Notes: generated from the letters alone by a model not told the origin. A DNA stretch of 35,281 bases from Nitrospira sp. UBA6493 (GCA_002435325.1 DJMJ01000002.1:1-35281), one strand, 5' to 3'. Shown: positions 1-8,083, counted from the stretch's first letter. Numbers and translations are program-made.

Positions 1-192
1 GCATCGTTTTTCATCGAAGTCTGCTCTCTGAGCACCTTTGATCAATGGAAACGCACAGTTGTATTTTATTTACAACAGTGCTTTATTGATCACTTGCTAT
101 TATTCAATTCATACTTTCAACAGTTTATAAATAATACGTGTAGGCACACATATTGCTTTATGTTCGTCACGTCTGTAATTATTGGAGGATAC

Positions 193-1122
193 GTGAGGAA
201 CCAACAGACTCTTGCAGCACCGGTCACTTGTTCTGGCGTCGGACTCCACTCGGGCCAGCCCGCCACAATGACGCTTCGGCCAGCGCCCCCCAACACAGGG
301 GTAGTGTTCGTCATCCGCAATGGAAAAGCCAGCGCCTCGCTTGCGGCGTCTATCGACCATTTGGTTCCCACTGAACTCTGCACCGCCATTCATAGCAATG
401 GATTTCAGGTCAAGACCATTGAGCATGTCCTTGCCGCTCTCGCAGGCCTTGAAATCGATAACGTCTATATCGATGTAACCGCAGGGGAGGTGCCCGTCAT
501 GGACGGAAGCGCCGCCCCCTTTGTCCGACTGATCCAATCGGCCGGCCTGGTTTCCCAAAATCATCGGCAGCCCTATCTCAAGATCATGGCTCCCATTGAA
601 GTATCCGAGGGGTCCAAGTGGGTTCGGATCGAACCCTCCGCAACACCTCGTATTACCTATACGATTCATTACGATCACCCGTCGATCAAAACACAGACGT
701 ATACGCACGAATGCACCGCCAACAACTTCACGCAGCACATCGCTGAAGCACGGACGTTTGGATTTCTCCATGAAGTGCAAGCCCTCTGGGCGCGGGGCCT
801 TGGGCAAGGCGGAACGTTGGAGAATACGGTGGTGTTATCAGAAGACGGGGTCGTCAATGAATCGGGGCTCAGATTTTCCAACGAATTTGTCCGTCACAAA
901 ATTCTCGACCTGATTGGCGACTTTTCGCTTCTCGGCATGCCGTTCATCGGCCACATCAGCGCTGAACGATCCGGCCATGCTCTCCACAACCGCCTGGTGA
1001 AGCAAATCCTCAGTCAGCCTGAAAAGTGGATGCTCGTCAATGCGGAGCCATCCGCATCAGAAACACGACCGACCGTCTCCATGATCCGCCACCTGCCAGC
1101 AGTCGCTCTTCAAGCTTCCTGA
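193..1122 (+). CDS. lpxC: UDP-3-O-acyl-N-acetylglucosamine deacetylase (LpxC)
   Basis: LpxC is the zinc-dependent cytoplasmic deacetylase for the committed step of lipid A synthesis. The product is about 309 residues, the usual family length. I see the zinc ligands in KTIEHVLAALAGL (His78) and in HKILDLIGD (His235 and Asp239), plus the catalytic His of SGHALHNR (His262). The VMDGSA segment is also typical. The open frame extends upstream to 94, but I chose the GTG at 193 because GGAGG sits at 184-188 and because the extra N-terminal residues are hydrophobic and unlike the family. The gene stands alone on the plus strand and converges on a short minus-strand unit, with a perfect hairpin between them. 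Identification is very secure; the start is likely. Confidence 0.96.
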   Translation: MRNQQTLAAPVTCSGVGLHSGQPATMTLRPAPPNTGVVFVIRNGKASASLAASIDHLVPTELCTAIHSNGFQVKTIEHVLAALAGLEIDNVYIDVTAGEVPVMDGSAAPFVRLIQSAGLVSQNHRQPYLKIMAPIEVSEGSKWVRIEPSATPRITYTIHYDHPSIKTQTYTHECTANNFTQHIAEARTFGFLHEVQALWARGLGQGGTLENTVVLSEDGVVNESGLRFSNEFVRHKILDLIGDFSLLGMPFIGHISAERSGHALHNRLVKQILSQPEKWMLVNAEPSASETRPTVSMIRHLPAVALQAS

Positions 1123-1216
1123 CATCTTTTCCCTTTTGTTCACACGCAATCAACTGCATGCGCCATCCATTGATTGGGGATCGGGGTATATCTGAAATGG
1201 GGAAATGAGAGTTTTA

Positions 1217-1248
1217 ACGCCGAGAGTGAGTGGCCTCACTCTCGGCGT
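1217..1248. terminator. Perfect 14-bp hairpin between convergent genes
   Basis: The arm at 1217-1230 (ACGCCGAGAGTGAG) is perfectly complementary to 1235-1248, with a 4-nt loop. It lies between the lpxC stop and the stop of the minus-strand small peptide gene. Neither side has a long T tract; the minus side reads TTAAAACTC after the stem. A bidirectional terminator is the simplest reading. Confidence 0.7.
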
Positions 1249-1263
1249 GTAAGACGAGGCGGG

Positions 1264-1314
1264 TTACTTCTTCTTCTTCGCTGCTGCCTTCTTCGCTGGT
1301 TTCTTCGTTGCCAA
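1264..1314 (-). CDS. 16-residue Lys/Ala-rich peptide (histone H1 tail-like)
   Basis: Reading TTG-GCA-ACG on the minus strand gives MATKKPAKKAAAKKKK and then TAA. It has nine lysines, six of them in KK pairs or runs. An unusually long ribosome binding site, AAGGGGGGTGA, ends about five bases before the TTG. An in-frame GTG at 1321-1323 would give a 19-residue form, but that start overlaps the binding site. The peptide lies about 46 bp behind the stop of the HARE-HTH coiled-coil gene and is followed by a strong hairpin, so the two genes probably share a transcript. The composition resembles the tails of bacterial histone H1-like DNA-binding proteins. A nucleic-acid-binding role is inference only. 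It is too short for normal gene callers. Confidence 0.55.
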   Translation of the reverse strand: MATKKPAKKAAAKKKK

Positions 1315-1360
1315 GAGTCTCACCCCCCTTCGTCGTTAAGAGATGGAACAACACTACCCA

Positions 1361-1873
1361 TTACACCGCTTGGATCAACACATCTTCCAACGCTTCAAAT
1401 GTATTCGGCCCCACTTTTCTAAATCGCTTATCCCGCTTGAGTGACGTCGCAACCGAAGTGAGCGGCGTCTTTCCCTTGATTTGCAGTCCGCCTTCCACTA
1501 AGCGCTGAACCAGTTCCTTGGCGTGCATAGACCGATTCGACTCGCGAAGAATTTCGTACGCCGCTTCCGGCACACTCTTTCCCACATACTTGCTGCGACC
1601 CAGTAATATTTCCCGCGACTGATCCGTCACGTCCATTACAGGCAACGCACGCACACCCTTGTTATCGTCGGTAATGATTTGGCTGGAGAGGCTAACGAGT
1701 TTGGCTTTATCTGCCTCCACGCGGTAGAGCGTTTCAGCAAGTTCGAGGTACTTCTTGATAGTCGCGATTTCGTCATCCAGACGACGCTTCTTTTTTTCCA
1801 GTTCCTGGAATCGATTCTTGTAGGCATGAATTCTCTGCTCAAGCCCTACAAGTATATCCGTTAACTCTTCCAC
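1361..1873 (-). CDS. Coiled-coil protein with C-terminal HARE-HTH-like winged helix
   Basis: This 170-residue protein has no named function that I recognise. Residues about 5-60 are a charged heptad-like helix (QRIHAYKNRFQELEKKKRRL), consistent with a dimeric coiled coil. Residues about 98-165 fit the HARE-HTH pattern: SVPEAAYEILRESNRSMHAKEL, then GKTPLTSVATSLKRD, then FRKVGPNTFEAL. HARE-HTH modules are proposed DNA-binding winged helices found in chromatin proteins, RNA polymerase delta and some restriction systems. The start is GTG at 1873, with GAGGGTG close upstream and a near-consensus promoter just beyond. The Lys-rich peptide gene follows downstream. A transcription or nucleoid-associated role is inference. 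Confidence 0.75.
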   Translation of the reverse strand: MEELTDILVGLEQRIHAYKNRFQELEKKKRRLDDEIATIKKYLELAETLYRVEADKAKLVSLSSQIITDDNKGVRALPVMDVTDQSREILLGRSKYVGKSVPEAAYEILRESNRSMHAKELVQRLVEGGLQIKGKTPLTSVATSLKRDKRFRKVGPNTFEALEDVLIQAV

Positions 1874-2180
1874 GACACCCTCATAAGAAGCATGCTTGCT
1901 TTATAACATTGCTTCTAATCACCGTCAATCATAAATTTTACAATAATGGAATCGCATCATATCATTGTACTTTGTGTAGAAGGAAGCATTGCGCTAAATG
2001 CCGCCCAAAGGCTTGATAACTGTCGCATATATTATACGAGGCCTTTATTATCAATGCTTTTTATATGGTGCTTTGATTGGTCAAACGGAACTCTCCTTCT
2101 GTTTCACTCCCGAAGCATCTAATTATTGTCCCCTCGCTTGCGTCGAACTCATCGCTTCATGGTAGTCTTCCTCTATTCAT
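1874..2180. other. AT-rich divergent intergenic region
   Basis: This 307-bp spacer separates the divergent HARE-HTH gene and the inositol-phosphatase gene and is clearly richer in A and T than its surroundings. It holds the minus-strand promoter described separately. The elements AAAGGC and TTGATAA near 2010 recur in inverted form (GCCTTT, TTATCAA) near 2042-2056. I found no convincing plus-strand promoter and no ORF or RNA gene. Confidence 0.5.
1900..1928 (-). promoter_or_regulatory. Sigma70-type promoter for the HARE-HTH gene
   Basis: The minus strand reads TTGACG (1928-1923), a 17-bp spacer, and TATAAA (1905-1900). This is close to consensus with ideal spacing. The expected start of transcription, near 1893, leaves about 20 nt of leader before the GTG at 1873. 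Confidence 0.7.
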
Positions 2181-3008
2181 ATGGGGCACTCAGACTATCA
2201 GTCAGATCTCGATAAACTGCTTGAAACGGCCATAAGAGCGGGACGGATGGCTGGAGCCATTTTGACGCGTTATGCCCAATCAGGCTTTCATATCGAATAT
2301 AAAGGTCTCATCAATCTCGTCACAGAAGCAGACCATGCCGCAGAACAATGTGTGATCGATTGCATCCGCTCACAATATCCAGCGCATGGCTTTCTTGCAG
2401 AAGAACGCGGTCGGGTCGAACAGGGGTCCTCGCCGTATGTATGGATCATTGATCCGCTCGACGGAACCACCAATTTTGCACATGGATTCCCTGCCTATTG
2501 TGTCTCTATCGGGCTCGAGTACAAAGGAGAGTGTATTGCTGGCGTCGTGTACGATCCGACCCGCGAAGAACTCTTCAGCGCAACGCGTGGTGGCGGCGCA
2601 CGATTGAATGGCCGTCCGATTCAGGTATCTCGGACAGCCATTCTTGACCAAGCCCTTCTCGTGACAGGTTTCGCCTACGATATTCGAGACACCCCACAGA
2701 ATAATTTGGACCATTTCGTCCGCTTTGCCCTCCGCGCACAGGGCATCCGGCGAACCGGGTCCGCCGCGCTCGACCTCTGCTACGTCGCGGCCGCGCGCTT
2801 CGATGGCTTTTGGGAAGTCAAACTTAATCCATGGGATATGGCCGCCGGCTCAATTATCCTCAAAGAAGCAGGGGGACAGATCACAAACTTTCGCGGGGAC
2901 ACTCATTCGTTATATGGCCAGGAACTTGTGGCCAGTAACAGCCTTATCCATGGGGCCATGCTCTCTATCATTCAGGAGTCCCTGCCTGTCGTCTCCCCCA
3001 AGCCATGA
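2181..3008 (+). CDS. Inositol monophosphatase family protein (SuhB-like)
   Basis: This 275-residue cytoplasmic phosphatase has the Mg2+ site of the inositol monophosphatase fold. I see AEERG (Glu74/75), DPLDGTTNFAHGFP (Asp91 and Asp94) and NPWDMAAGSIILKEAGG (Asp219). Family members hydrolyse inositol-1-phosphate, related sugar phosphates or 3'-phosphoadenosine phosphate, and in enterobacteria SuhB also acts in rRNA antitermination. The full-length active-site set suggests a working enzyme, but the substrate cannot be read from the sequence. The start is the ATG at 2181; its ribosome binding site is weak. It appears to be transcribed alone. Confidence 0.92.
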   Translation: MGHSDYQSDLDKLLETAIRAGRMAGAILTRYAQSGFHIEYKGLINLVTEADHAAEQCVIDCIRSQYPAHGFLAEERGRVEQGSSPYVWIIDPLDGTTNFAHGFPAYCVSIGLEYKGECIAGVVYDPTREELFSATRGGGARLNGRPIQVSRTAILDQALLVTGFAYDIRDTPQNNLDHFVRFALRAQGIRRTGSAALDLCYVAAARFDGFWEVKLNPWDMAAGSIILKEAGGQITNFRGDTHSLYGQELVASNSLIHGAMLSIIQESLPVVSPKP

Positions 3009-3134
3009 GGCACGCCGTTCATTGGATAGCGAATCCCTCCCTCACGGTACCTCCACATACAACATACAACCCCGTATACAGCCGGACTCTCCGTAGGCTA
3101 AAATTGCGAACGATCATATGTGGAGTACCTAAAC

Positions 3135-3419
3135 ATGGCAACCGCAATACCTCCCTCTTGGCCAACGAACAATAATCCCTCCGGTGAAGGCCAGGCCGAA
3201 GCCGCCACCTGGGATGTCGAACTCCTTCGCGTCCTCGTCAGCCGCAAGGGAACTCAGGTCGATGCCCAGTGGGCGATTCATCCCCAGCTTAAGCAGGACT
3301 TGCTGCCGGCAGAGTGGAAAGAAGTCACCGATTTGATGGCCAAGGTGACGGACATTGTCGGCACCCGTTTCTCCGAAGTCCTCACACAAGTCGAGCCCGA
3401 TCCGCCCGGTCATGCCTGA
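3135..3419 (+). CDS. Small conserved-looking protein of unknown function
   Basis: I do not recognise this 94-residue protein. It has a Ser/Pro/Asn-rich N-terminus, then WDVELLRVLVSRKG, WAIHPQLKQDLLPAEW and a helical C-terminus (TDLMAKVTDIVGTRFSEVL). It has no cysteine, signal peptide or membrane segment. The ATG at 3135 is preceded by GGAG at 3122-3125. It lies about 70 bp upstream of the AhpD-like gene on the same strand, so the two may be co-transcribed. A RiPP precursor role for the radical SAM enzyme across from it was considered, but it lacks a recognisable leader or a modifiable core. Confidence 0.7.
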   Translation: MATAIPPSWPTNNNPSGEGQAEAATWDVELLRVLVSRKGTQVDAQWAIHPQLKQDLLPAEWKEVTDLMAKVTDIVGTRFSEVLTQVEPDPPGHA

Positions 3420-3489
3420 CCCCGAACGTTCACGTTTCTATTCCTTTCCGCTTCATCTATTCCTCACGCACAGCCAAAGGAGCTGAACG

Positions 3490-3822
3490 ATGGACTCGTA
3501 CTATCACGCGCATGATCTGGGTAAATTCGGCGACATAGGGAAGGGCAACAAGGAGCTCTGGGACAAGTTCATGAGCTACTACAGTGCGGTGTTTGCGGAG
3601 GGTGCCCTGACCGAACGAGAGAAGGCTCTCATCGCACTTGCCGTGGCGCATGCCGTGCAATGCCCTTATTGCATCGATGCCTATACACAAGCCTCGCTGG
3701 AAAAGGGATCCAACGTTGAGGAAATGACGGAAGCCGTCCATGTGGCCTCCGCCATCAGGGGAGGGGCGTCGCTCGTGCATGGGGTGCAGATGCGGAACGT
3801 GGCCGAGAAGCTGTCGATGTAA
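3490..3822 (+). CDS. AhpD/carboxymuconolactone decarboxylase-like protein, arsenosugar-associated type
   Basis: This 110-residue, single-domain, all-helical protein belongs to the AhpD/CMD superfamily. The redox motif is CPYC (Cys58 and Cys61) after TEREKALIALAVAHAVQ, and the AhpD histidine four residues past the second cysteine is Tyr65. The sequence closely matches what I remember of the peroxidase-like protein usually encoded next to the arsenosugar biosynthesis radical SAM enzyme ArsS, including the RGGASLVHGVQMRN tail. No ArsS gene lies in this window. Its convergent neighbour is a different kind of radical SAM enzyme. AAAGGAG seven bases before the ATG supports the start. A thiol-based peroxidase or disulfide relay role is likely; the substrate is unknown. 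Confidence 0.85.
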   Translation: MDSYYHAHDLGKFGDIGKGNKELWDKFMSYYSAVFAEGALTEREKALIALAVAHAVQCPYCIDAYTQASLEKGSNVEEMTEAVHVASAIRGGASLVHGVQMRNVAEKLSM

Positions 3823-3858
3823 GATGGAAAAATTTCGCCAATGGCAAACCGGCAAGAG

Positions 3859-5718
3859 TTAGAGATACTGGTTTTCCGGAATCGCCAGCGTGAAGTATTT
3901 CCCCCGCTCTTCGTAGAGGATGCGACGGTGAGTCAGGATGCCCAGGGTATCGTTCAGTTCATCATCTGACAGCGCTATGCCCCTCTTCACTTCTTTCAGG
4001 GCCGCACGAATCTGATCCGGGCTCTTCGCCGCCTCGTTGCAGGCCTCGATGATGCCCGCCGCAGGCCAGTCGAACCGTTGCCTCGTCGGCGCCTGCGGAT
4101 CCCGCCCATCATAGACGGTCACGAAATCCATCGCCTTCGAGTAATACAGAAACGGCCGGTCACTGCCGCGAGCCCGTCGCTGCCATTCCTCCACCAGACT
4201 GACTAACTCCTGATACAGATGCGGATCCACTGGCCAGTTATCGAGTTCGTACTCGAAATCGTAGGCAACCTTCATTAAATCGACGCGCGCCGCATCATAC
4301 ACGTACTCATAGGCCATCCCCGGCCCCGTGATCCGCACACCATATTCGTGCGGCCTGGTAAAGTAGGGGCTAAACCGCTGCAGCCAGAATTTGCCAGTCG
4401 CCTCCGGGGCCTGCAAATGAAAGAGAGACGGAAGGAGATCGATCTGCCGCCGATAGTCTTCATTCGTTTCGCCGGGAAAACCGAGGAGAATATTCCAGGA
4501 CACCGCCACACGATAGTAGTAACTCCACTTGAGGCAGATAATGTTCTGCATGGGCGTCACGCCCTTGTCCATCGCCTTGAGCTGGGTCAGGCTGAGGCTT
4601 TCCAATCCCGGCTGCATGCACTTCACGCCCCCCACTGCCAGCGTGCGGATCTGACTCTTCTGGAGATTGCTCTTCGTTTCGATGAACACATCGAGATCGC
4701 AGTGCGCGGCGGCAAATTGACCAAACAAGTTCTCGACATACTTCATGTCGATAATGTTATCGACCAGCCTGAACCGGGTCGTATCGTACCGGCTGGAGAG
4801 CGCCGTCATCTCGCGTGCAGCCTGATCCGGAGATTTCGCGCGGAATTTCATACTCTGCGCGTTCAAGCCGCAGAATGTGCAGTGGTGCTTCTCTCCCCAC
4901 CAGCAACCGCGTGAACCTTCGTAGAGGAGGATACGATCCAACCCCTGTGCCGCATCACCGAGTTCAGCCAGCAGATGGTAATAGTCGTCATAGTCCGGCG
5001 GTCCAGTCTTCGCGAAGTCGGCAAATAGGGCCGGATTCGGGGTAAATCGAATCTGATCCTTCTCTCGGAAGATGACTCCATTCGGTACGGATTCCGGCTT
5101 CCCCTCGAGTACATGGCTCACCAACTGAGGAAAGACCTCTTCTCCTTCTCCCACGACGACATAGTCGATGAAGGGAAAGGCCCGGAAATACTCCAAGCCC
5201 ATCTCACCGTCGTAGTTCGCCCCACCGAACACGATCTTGACGTGGGGATAGAGATCCTTGATCAGTTTCGCCAGCGTCAGGCTCGCCACATTCTGGTCGA
5301 ACGTCGAGGTAAATCCCACGAGCTTGTATTGCCCCCAGTCGATGGCCGTCATCGCCCAGGTCAGAAACTGCGGCGCCGTCCTCGTCGCCATCTCATCGAA
5401 ATAGGAGATAGGCTGCCCGCTCTCTTGGGCGACCTGCTCGAAGACTGGCTTGAAGACCCGCGGATATTCTGTTCGCTTGGGGTTGTCTCGAAATAGGAGG
5501 TAGGAAAAAATCCACTCGCCAAAGAGCGCGCGCTTCTCGCAGATCATTTCATAGAGCGGCACACCGATCTTGTGCGCGAAGCGGACATTCAAGTGGTGGC
5601 AATCGACTGGGACGCCCTTCGACTTCAGTAGGGCCGACAGAGTCCCGAGCTGAATCGACGGATATTTCGAATAACTGAATGGCATGTTGACGAGCGCCAC
5701 CTGTGCTTGATCGCTCAT
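3859..5718 (-). CDS. B12-binding radical SAM protein, RiPP-maturation (rSAM_ocin_1-like) type
   Basis: This 619-residue protein is built as a class B radical SAM enzyme. Residues about 1-210 form a cobalamin-binding Rossmann-like domain, with GFTSTFDQNV and VVFGGANYDGEMG-type segments. The radical SAM core follows. The cluster motif is Cys272-x7-Cys280-x2-Cys283 inside SRGCWWGEKHHCTFCGLN, not the usual CX3CX2C. From memory, this signature marks the family of ribosomal-peptide maturation C-methyltransferases related to PoyC and rSAM_ocin_1. The C-terminus (about 560-619) looks like a small winged helix. GAGG lies just upstream of the ATG at 5718. It follows the pterin dehydratase gene on the same strand. 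No precursor peptide or transporter is adjacent, so its substrate is open. Confidence 0.88.
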   Translation of the reverse strand: MSDQAQVALVNMPFSYSKYPSIQLGTLSALLKSKGVPVDCHHLNVRFAHKIGVPLYEMICEKRALFGEWIFSYLLFRDNPKRTEYPRVFKPVFEQVAQESGQPISYFDEMATRTAPQFLTWAMTAIDWGQYKLVGFTSTFDQNVASLTLAKLIKDLYPHVKIVFGGANYDGEMGLEYFRAFPFIDYVVVGEGEEVFPQLVSHVLEGKPESVPNGVIFREKDQIRFTPNPALFADFAKTGPPDYDDYYHLLAELGDAAQGLDRILLYEGSRGCWWGEKHHCTFCGLNAQSMKFRAKSPDQAAREMTALSSRYDTTRFRLVDNIIDMKYVENLFGQFAAAHCDLDVFIETKSNLQKSQIRTLAVGGVKCMQPGLESLSLTQLKAMDKGVTPMQNIICLKWSYYYRVAVSWNILLGFPGETNEDYRRQIDLLPSLFHLQAPEATGKFWLQRFSPYFTRPHEYGVRITGPGMAYEYVYDAARVDLMKVAYDFEYELDNWPVDPHLYQELVSLVEEWQRRARGSDRPFLYYSKAMDFVTVYDGRDPQAPTRQRFDWPAAGIIEACNEAAKSPDQIRAALKEVKRGIALSDDELNDTLGILTHRRILYEERGKYFTLAIPENQYL

Positions 5719-5751
5719 CTGTTGCCTCGTGACCTCATAGAACGTTCATGA

Positions 5752-6102
5752 TTACTTGGCTGCGGCTCGGAATGGCTCAAACTCCCGATCAGCTTTCGCC
5801 GCGAGATAGAAATCGCTTTCCGTAAGACCGTTGATCTTGTGTGTCCAGATTTCCACCTTGCACTTCCCCCAAGCCAGATGGAGATCCGGATGATGGCCTT
5901 CAGCCTCGGCGATCGCACCCACTTTATTGACATAAGCCAAAGCCTGCGCAAAATCTTTGAACGTATAGAGCCGTTCAAGATGGCCCTGCGTGTTCAACGA
6001 CCAACCTCGGCCTAACTCTTTCAGGAGTACCTGAGCGCGATCAGCGGGGACAGGCGGCACACCACCACGGCAGGGGACACATGTATTGTCGGCAAGGCCC
6101 AT
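5752..6102 (-). CDS. Pterin-4a-carbinolamine dehydratase (PhhB/PCD family)
   Basis: This 116-residue protein matches the pterin-4a-carbinolamine dehydratase fold. The conserved pterin-site stretch is EAEGHHPDLHLAWGKCKVEIWTH, followed by GLTESDFYLA. The N-terminal CVPCRGGVPP is common in bacterial members. The classical role is recycling of tetrahydrobiopterin cofactor after aromatic amino acid hydroxylation. No hydroxylase gene is near, so a role in folate or other pterin chemistry is equally possible. I chose the ATG at 6102 over the upstream frame because AAGGAGG lies seven bases before it. It precedes the B12 radical SAM gene by about 33 bp and probably shares its transcript. Confidence 0.92.
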   Translation of the reverse strand: MGLADNTCVPCRGGVPPVPADRAQVLLKELGRGWSLNTQGHLERLYTFKDFAQALAYVNKVGAIAEAEGHHPDLHLAWGKCKVEIWTHKINGLTESDFYLAAKADREFEPFRAAAK

Positions 6103-6236
6103 AGCAGCCTCCTTGGGTAAGCGAGAGTATTGTAAATGGGCCATGCGCGGAGAAACAAGGCGGAAAGCGCTTAAATCATCCTCTAGCCTTTAAGGTCCGA
6201 ACGTCTCGTCGTTTCACCTTACACGCCTCACGGCGT

Positions 6237-7676
6237 TTGATTCGCTGTCTTGCCTCGCAGCCATTTTCCGCGCATCATGCCGCAACCATGCCATCCACAT
6301 CCTTGCAAAGCCAGCATTCTCCACCTCTTCGCATCGGCTGGTTCACCGCCGCCTGCGTATTGGTCAGCAATATCATCGGAGGCGGCATCTTCACGACCAC
6401 CGGCATCATGGCCCGGGATCTCGGCGATCCGCTCCTGATTCTTTACTTATGGTTTATGGGAGCCCTGTTCGCTGTCGGTGGGGCAATGATCTATGGCGAA
6501 CTGGGCTCGCGCCTGCCCCACGCTGGAGGGGATTACGTGTACTTGCGGGAAGCCTACGGACCATTCGTGGCCTTCCTCAGTGGCTGGACCTCGTTCACCA
6601 TTGGTTTCGGGGCCGCCGTCGCAGCCTCGGCCATCAGTTTCTCGTCCTATGCGATGCGCGTCGTTCTGATACCGGATGAATCAGGATGGATTGCAAAAGG
6701 CCTCTCGCTTACGCTTCTCTGGAGCACGACTCTTATTCATTGTCGCGGCATCGGAGCAGGCGGCCGGCTACAGTTGATGCTTACCACGATGAAAATCGTG
6801 GCCATCGGAGGATTGATTCTTGGCGGTCTGGCGGCAGTAATTGGGAGAGAACAGCCTCTCTTCATCGCATCCACCGCGCAGGAGCCGACGCTTGGCGCAA
6901 CCGGCATCGCCCTGGTTATCGTGACCTATTGTTACCTCGGCTGGAACGTCGCCGGCTACATCGCCTCCGATATTGCCAATCCCCGGAAGACTCTGCCCGG
7001 GATCATGATTGGAGGAACGGCATTCGTCGCGGCCATCTATCTCTTACTGAACATCGTGTACTTGTCCGCATTGTCCATCACAGAGCTGGCCCAGGAACCG
7101 ATTGTGCCGGTAGCGGAGAAAGCCGCCGAGGCTTTGTGGGGGGCACGGAGCGGGCAACTCGTCGCCGTCATTCTCTGTCTCTCCATCGCTGGAGCGGTCA
7201 GCGCGATGACCTGGGCTGGACCTCGCGTGTATTGGGCCATGGCACGCGACGGCATGATCAGCCCCTGGCTCGCCTCTGTACATCCCCGCACTAATGTGCC
7301 AGCCCGCGCGATCATCTTCCAAAGCTTCTGGGCCTCGCTCTTGATTCTCAGCGGCACCTTTGAGCAGTTGCTTGTCTACAGCGGCCTCGTGCTTTCCCTG
7401 TTCCTGGCGTTAACTCTCTCCACCATTTTCCGTCTTCGTCGGACAAGTGACGTGCACAGCCACCCATACCGCGCACCCCTCTATCCCTTCTTGCCAGCTG
7501 CGCTCATCATCGGAGCGATAGCTCTGGTCATCTCCAGTGTGCTCGAACGACCGATAGAATCCCTTTACGGCGCGGCGACCGTTCTGAGCGGCATCCCGCT
7601 GTATTTTTATTGGACACGCTCAAGAACAGAGAGTCTGTCAAAAGACCTACCGACAAAGCCGACGCTATTCGGCTAG
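6237..7676 (+). CDS. APC-superfamily amino acid permease
   Basis: This inner-membrane transporter of about 460-480 residues has about 12 hydrophobic segments. The first contains SNIIGGGIFTTTGIMARDLGDP, the glycine-rich substrate loop of APC/LAT-type permeases, followed by GALFAVGGAMIYGELGSRLPHAGGDYVYLREAYGP. It probably imports or exchanges amino acids using a proton or substrate gradient. The start is uncertain: the frame opens with TTG at 6237, and an internal ATG at 6288 better fits the usual N-terminal length, but neither has a clear ribosome binding site. It is divergent from the pterin dehydratase gene. Confidence 0.88.
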   Translation: MIRCLASQPFSAHHAATMPSTSLQSQHSPPLRIGWFTAACVLVSNIIGGGIFTTTGIMARDLGDPLLILYLWFMGALFAVGGAMIYGELGSRLPHAGGDYVYLREAYGPFVAFLSGWTSFTIGFGAAVAASAISFSSYAMRVVLIPDESGWIAKGLSLTLLWSTTLIHCRGIGAGGRLQLMLTTMKIVAIGGLILGGLAAVIGREQPLFIASTAQEPTLGATGIALVIVTYCYLGWNVAGYIASDIANPRKTLPGIMIGGTAFVAAIYLLLNIVYLSALSITELAQEPIVPVAEKAAEALWGARSGQLVAVILCLSIAGAVSAMTWAGPRVYWAMARDGMISPWLASVHPRTNVPARAIIFQSFWASLLILSGTFEQLLVYSGLVLSLFLALTLSTIFRLRRTSDVHSHPYRAPLYPFLPAALIIGAIALVISSVLERPIESLYGAATVLSGIPLYFYWTRSRTESLSKDLPTKPTLFG

Positions 7677-7766
7677 CTTTCGTTCCACGATACACACTCA
7701 CGTTTCACCCACTTGATATCGATGTGAGAACGAAGCTGGCGTGTTGTTTCATCCACCCGAAAACAG

Positions 7767-7804
7767 CACGGGCGACCTTGCACTATGGTGGGAGGTCGCC
7801 CGTG
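7767..7804. terminator. 12-bp hairpin downstream of the permease gene
   Basis: CACGGGCGACCT (7767-7778) pairs perfectly with 7793-7804 across a 14-nt loop. It lies 90 bp after the permease stop. There is no T run on the plus side; the minus side continues CTGTTTTC. It may be a terminator in either direction or part of an RNA structure. Confidence 0.45.
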
Positions 7805-8032
7805 AGTGGCGCTTAGGACGCCAAGAGGTTATGTCGTCATGTCGCGGCCAGTTAGACCTGCGCGAAGCAAGCTCAAAAGACTTCTAGTAGGGGGAGACAC
7901 CATTAATCCCAGGGACTTGGGTTCCTTGTGCCAGTGTTCGGCACTCCACAAGAGACTGACCGAAATCCTGTCGATTTCAAGTGCCGTGAGGCACAGCCAG
8001 TGGAGAACCGGCTCGCACAACCGACGAGAAGC

Positions 8033-8083
8033 CTACTCTTGCATCGGTAGGCCTGACGGACCAGGTGGCGTTGCGTCGCTCAT
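8033..8083 (-). CDS. Putative 16-residue Pro-rich peptide
   Basis: The minus strand carries GAGGAGGGTGGAT directly before an ATG at 8083, followed by 16 codons (MSDATPPGPSGLPMQE) and TAG. The ribosome binding site is among the strongest in the window, yet the ORF is tiny and no larger gene follows in a coupled position. It could be a real short peptide, a leader peptide for something lost, or chance. No function is suggested by the sequence. Confidence 0.3.
   Translation of the reverse strand: MSDATPPGPSGLPMQE

Noticed and set aside
1..192. Inverted repeat GTTGTA/TACAAC (58-76) and AT-rich boxes as an lpxC promoter or operator.
   Set aside because: No pair of boxes with acceptable spacing could be found, and a 6-bp repeat in AT-rich DNA is weak evidence.
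7829..8020. A 63-codon minus-strand frame in the gene-poor region.
   Set aside because: TTG start, no ribosome binding site and no protein-like pattern.
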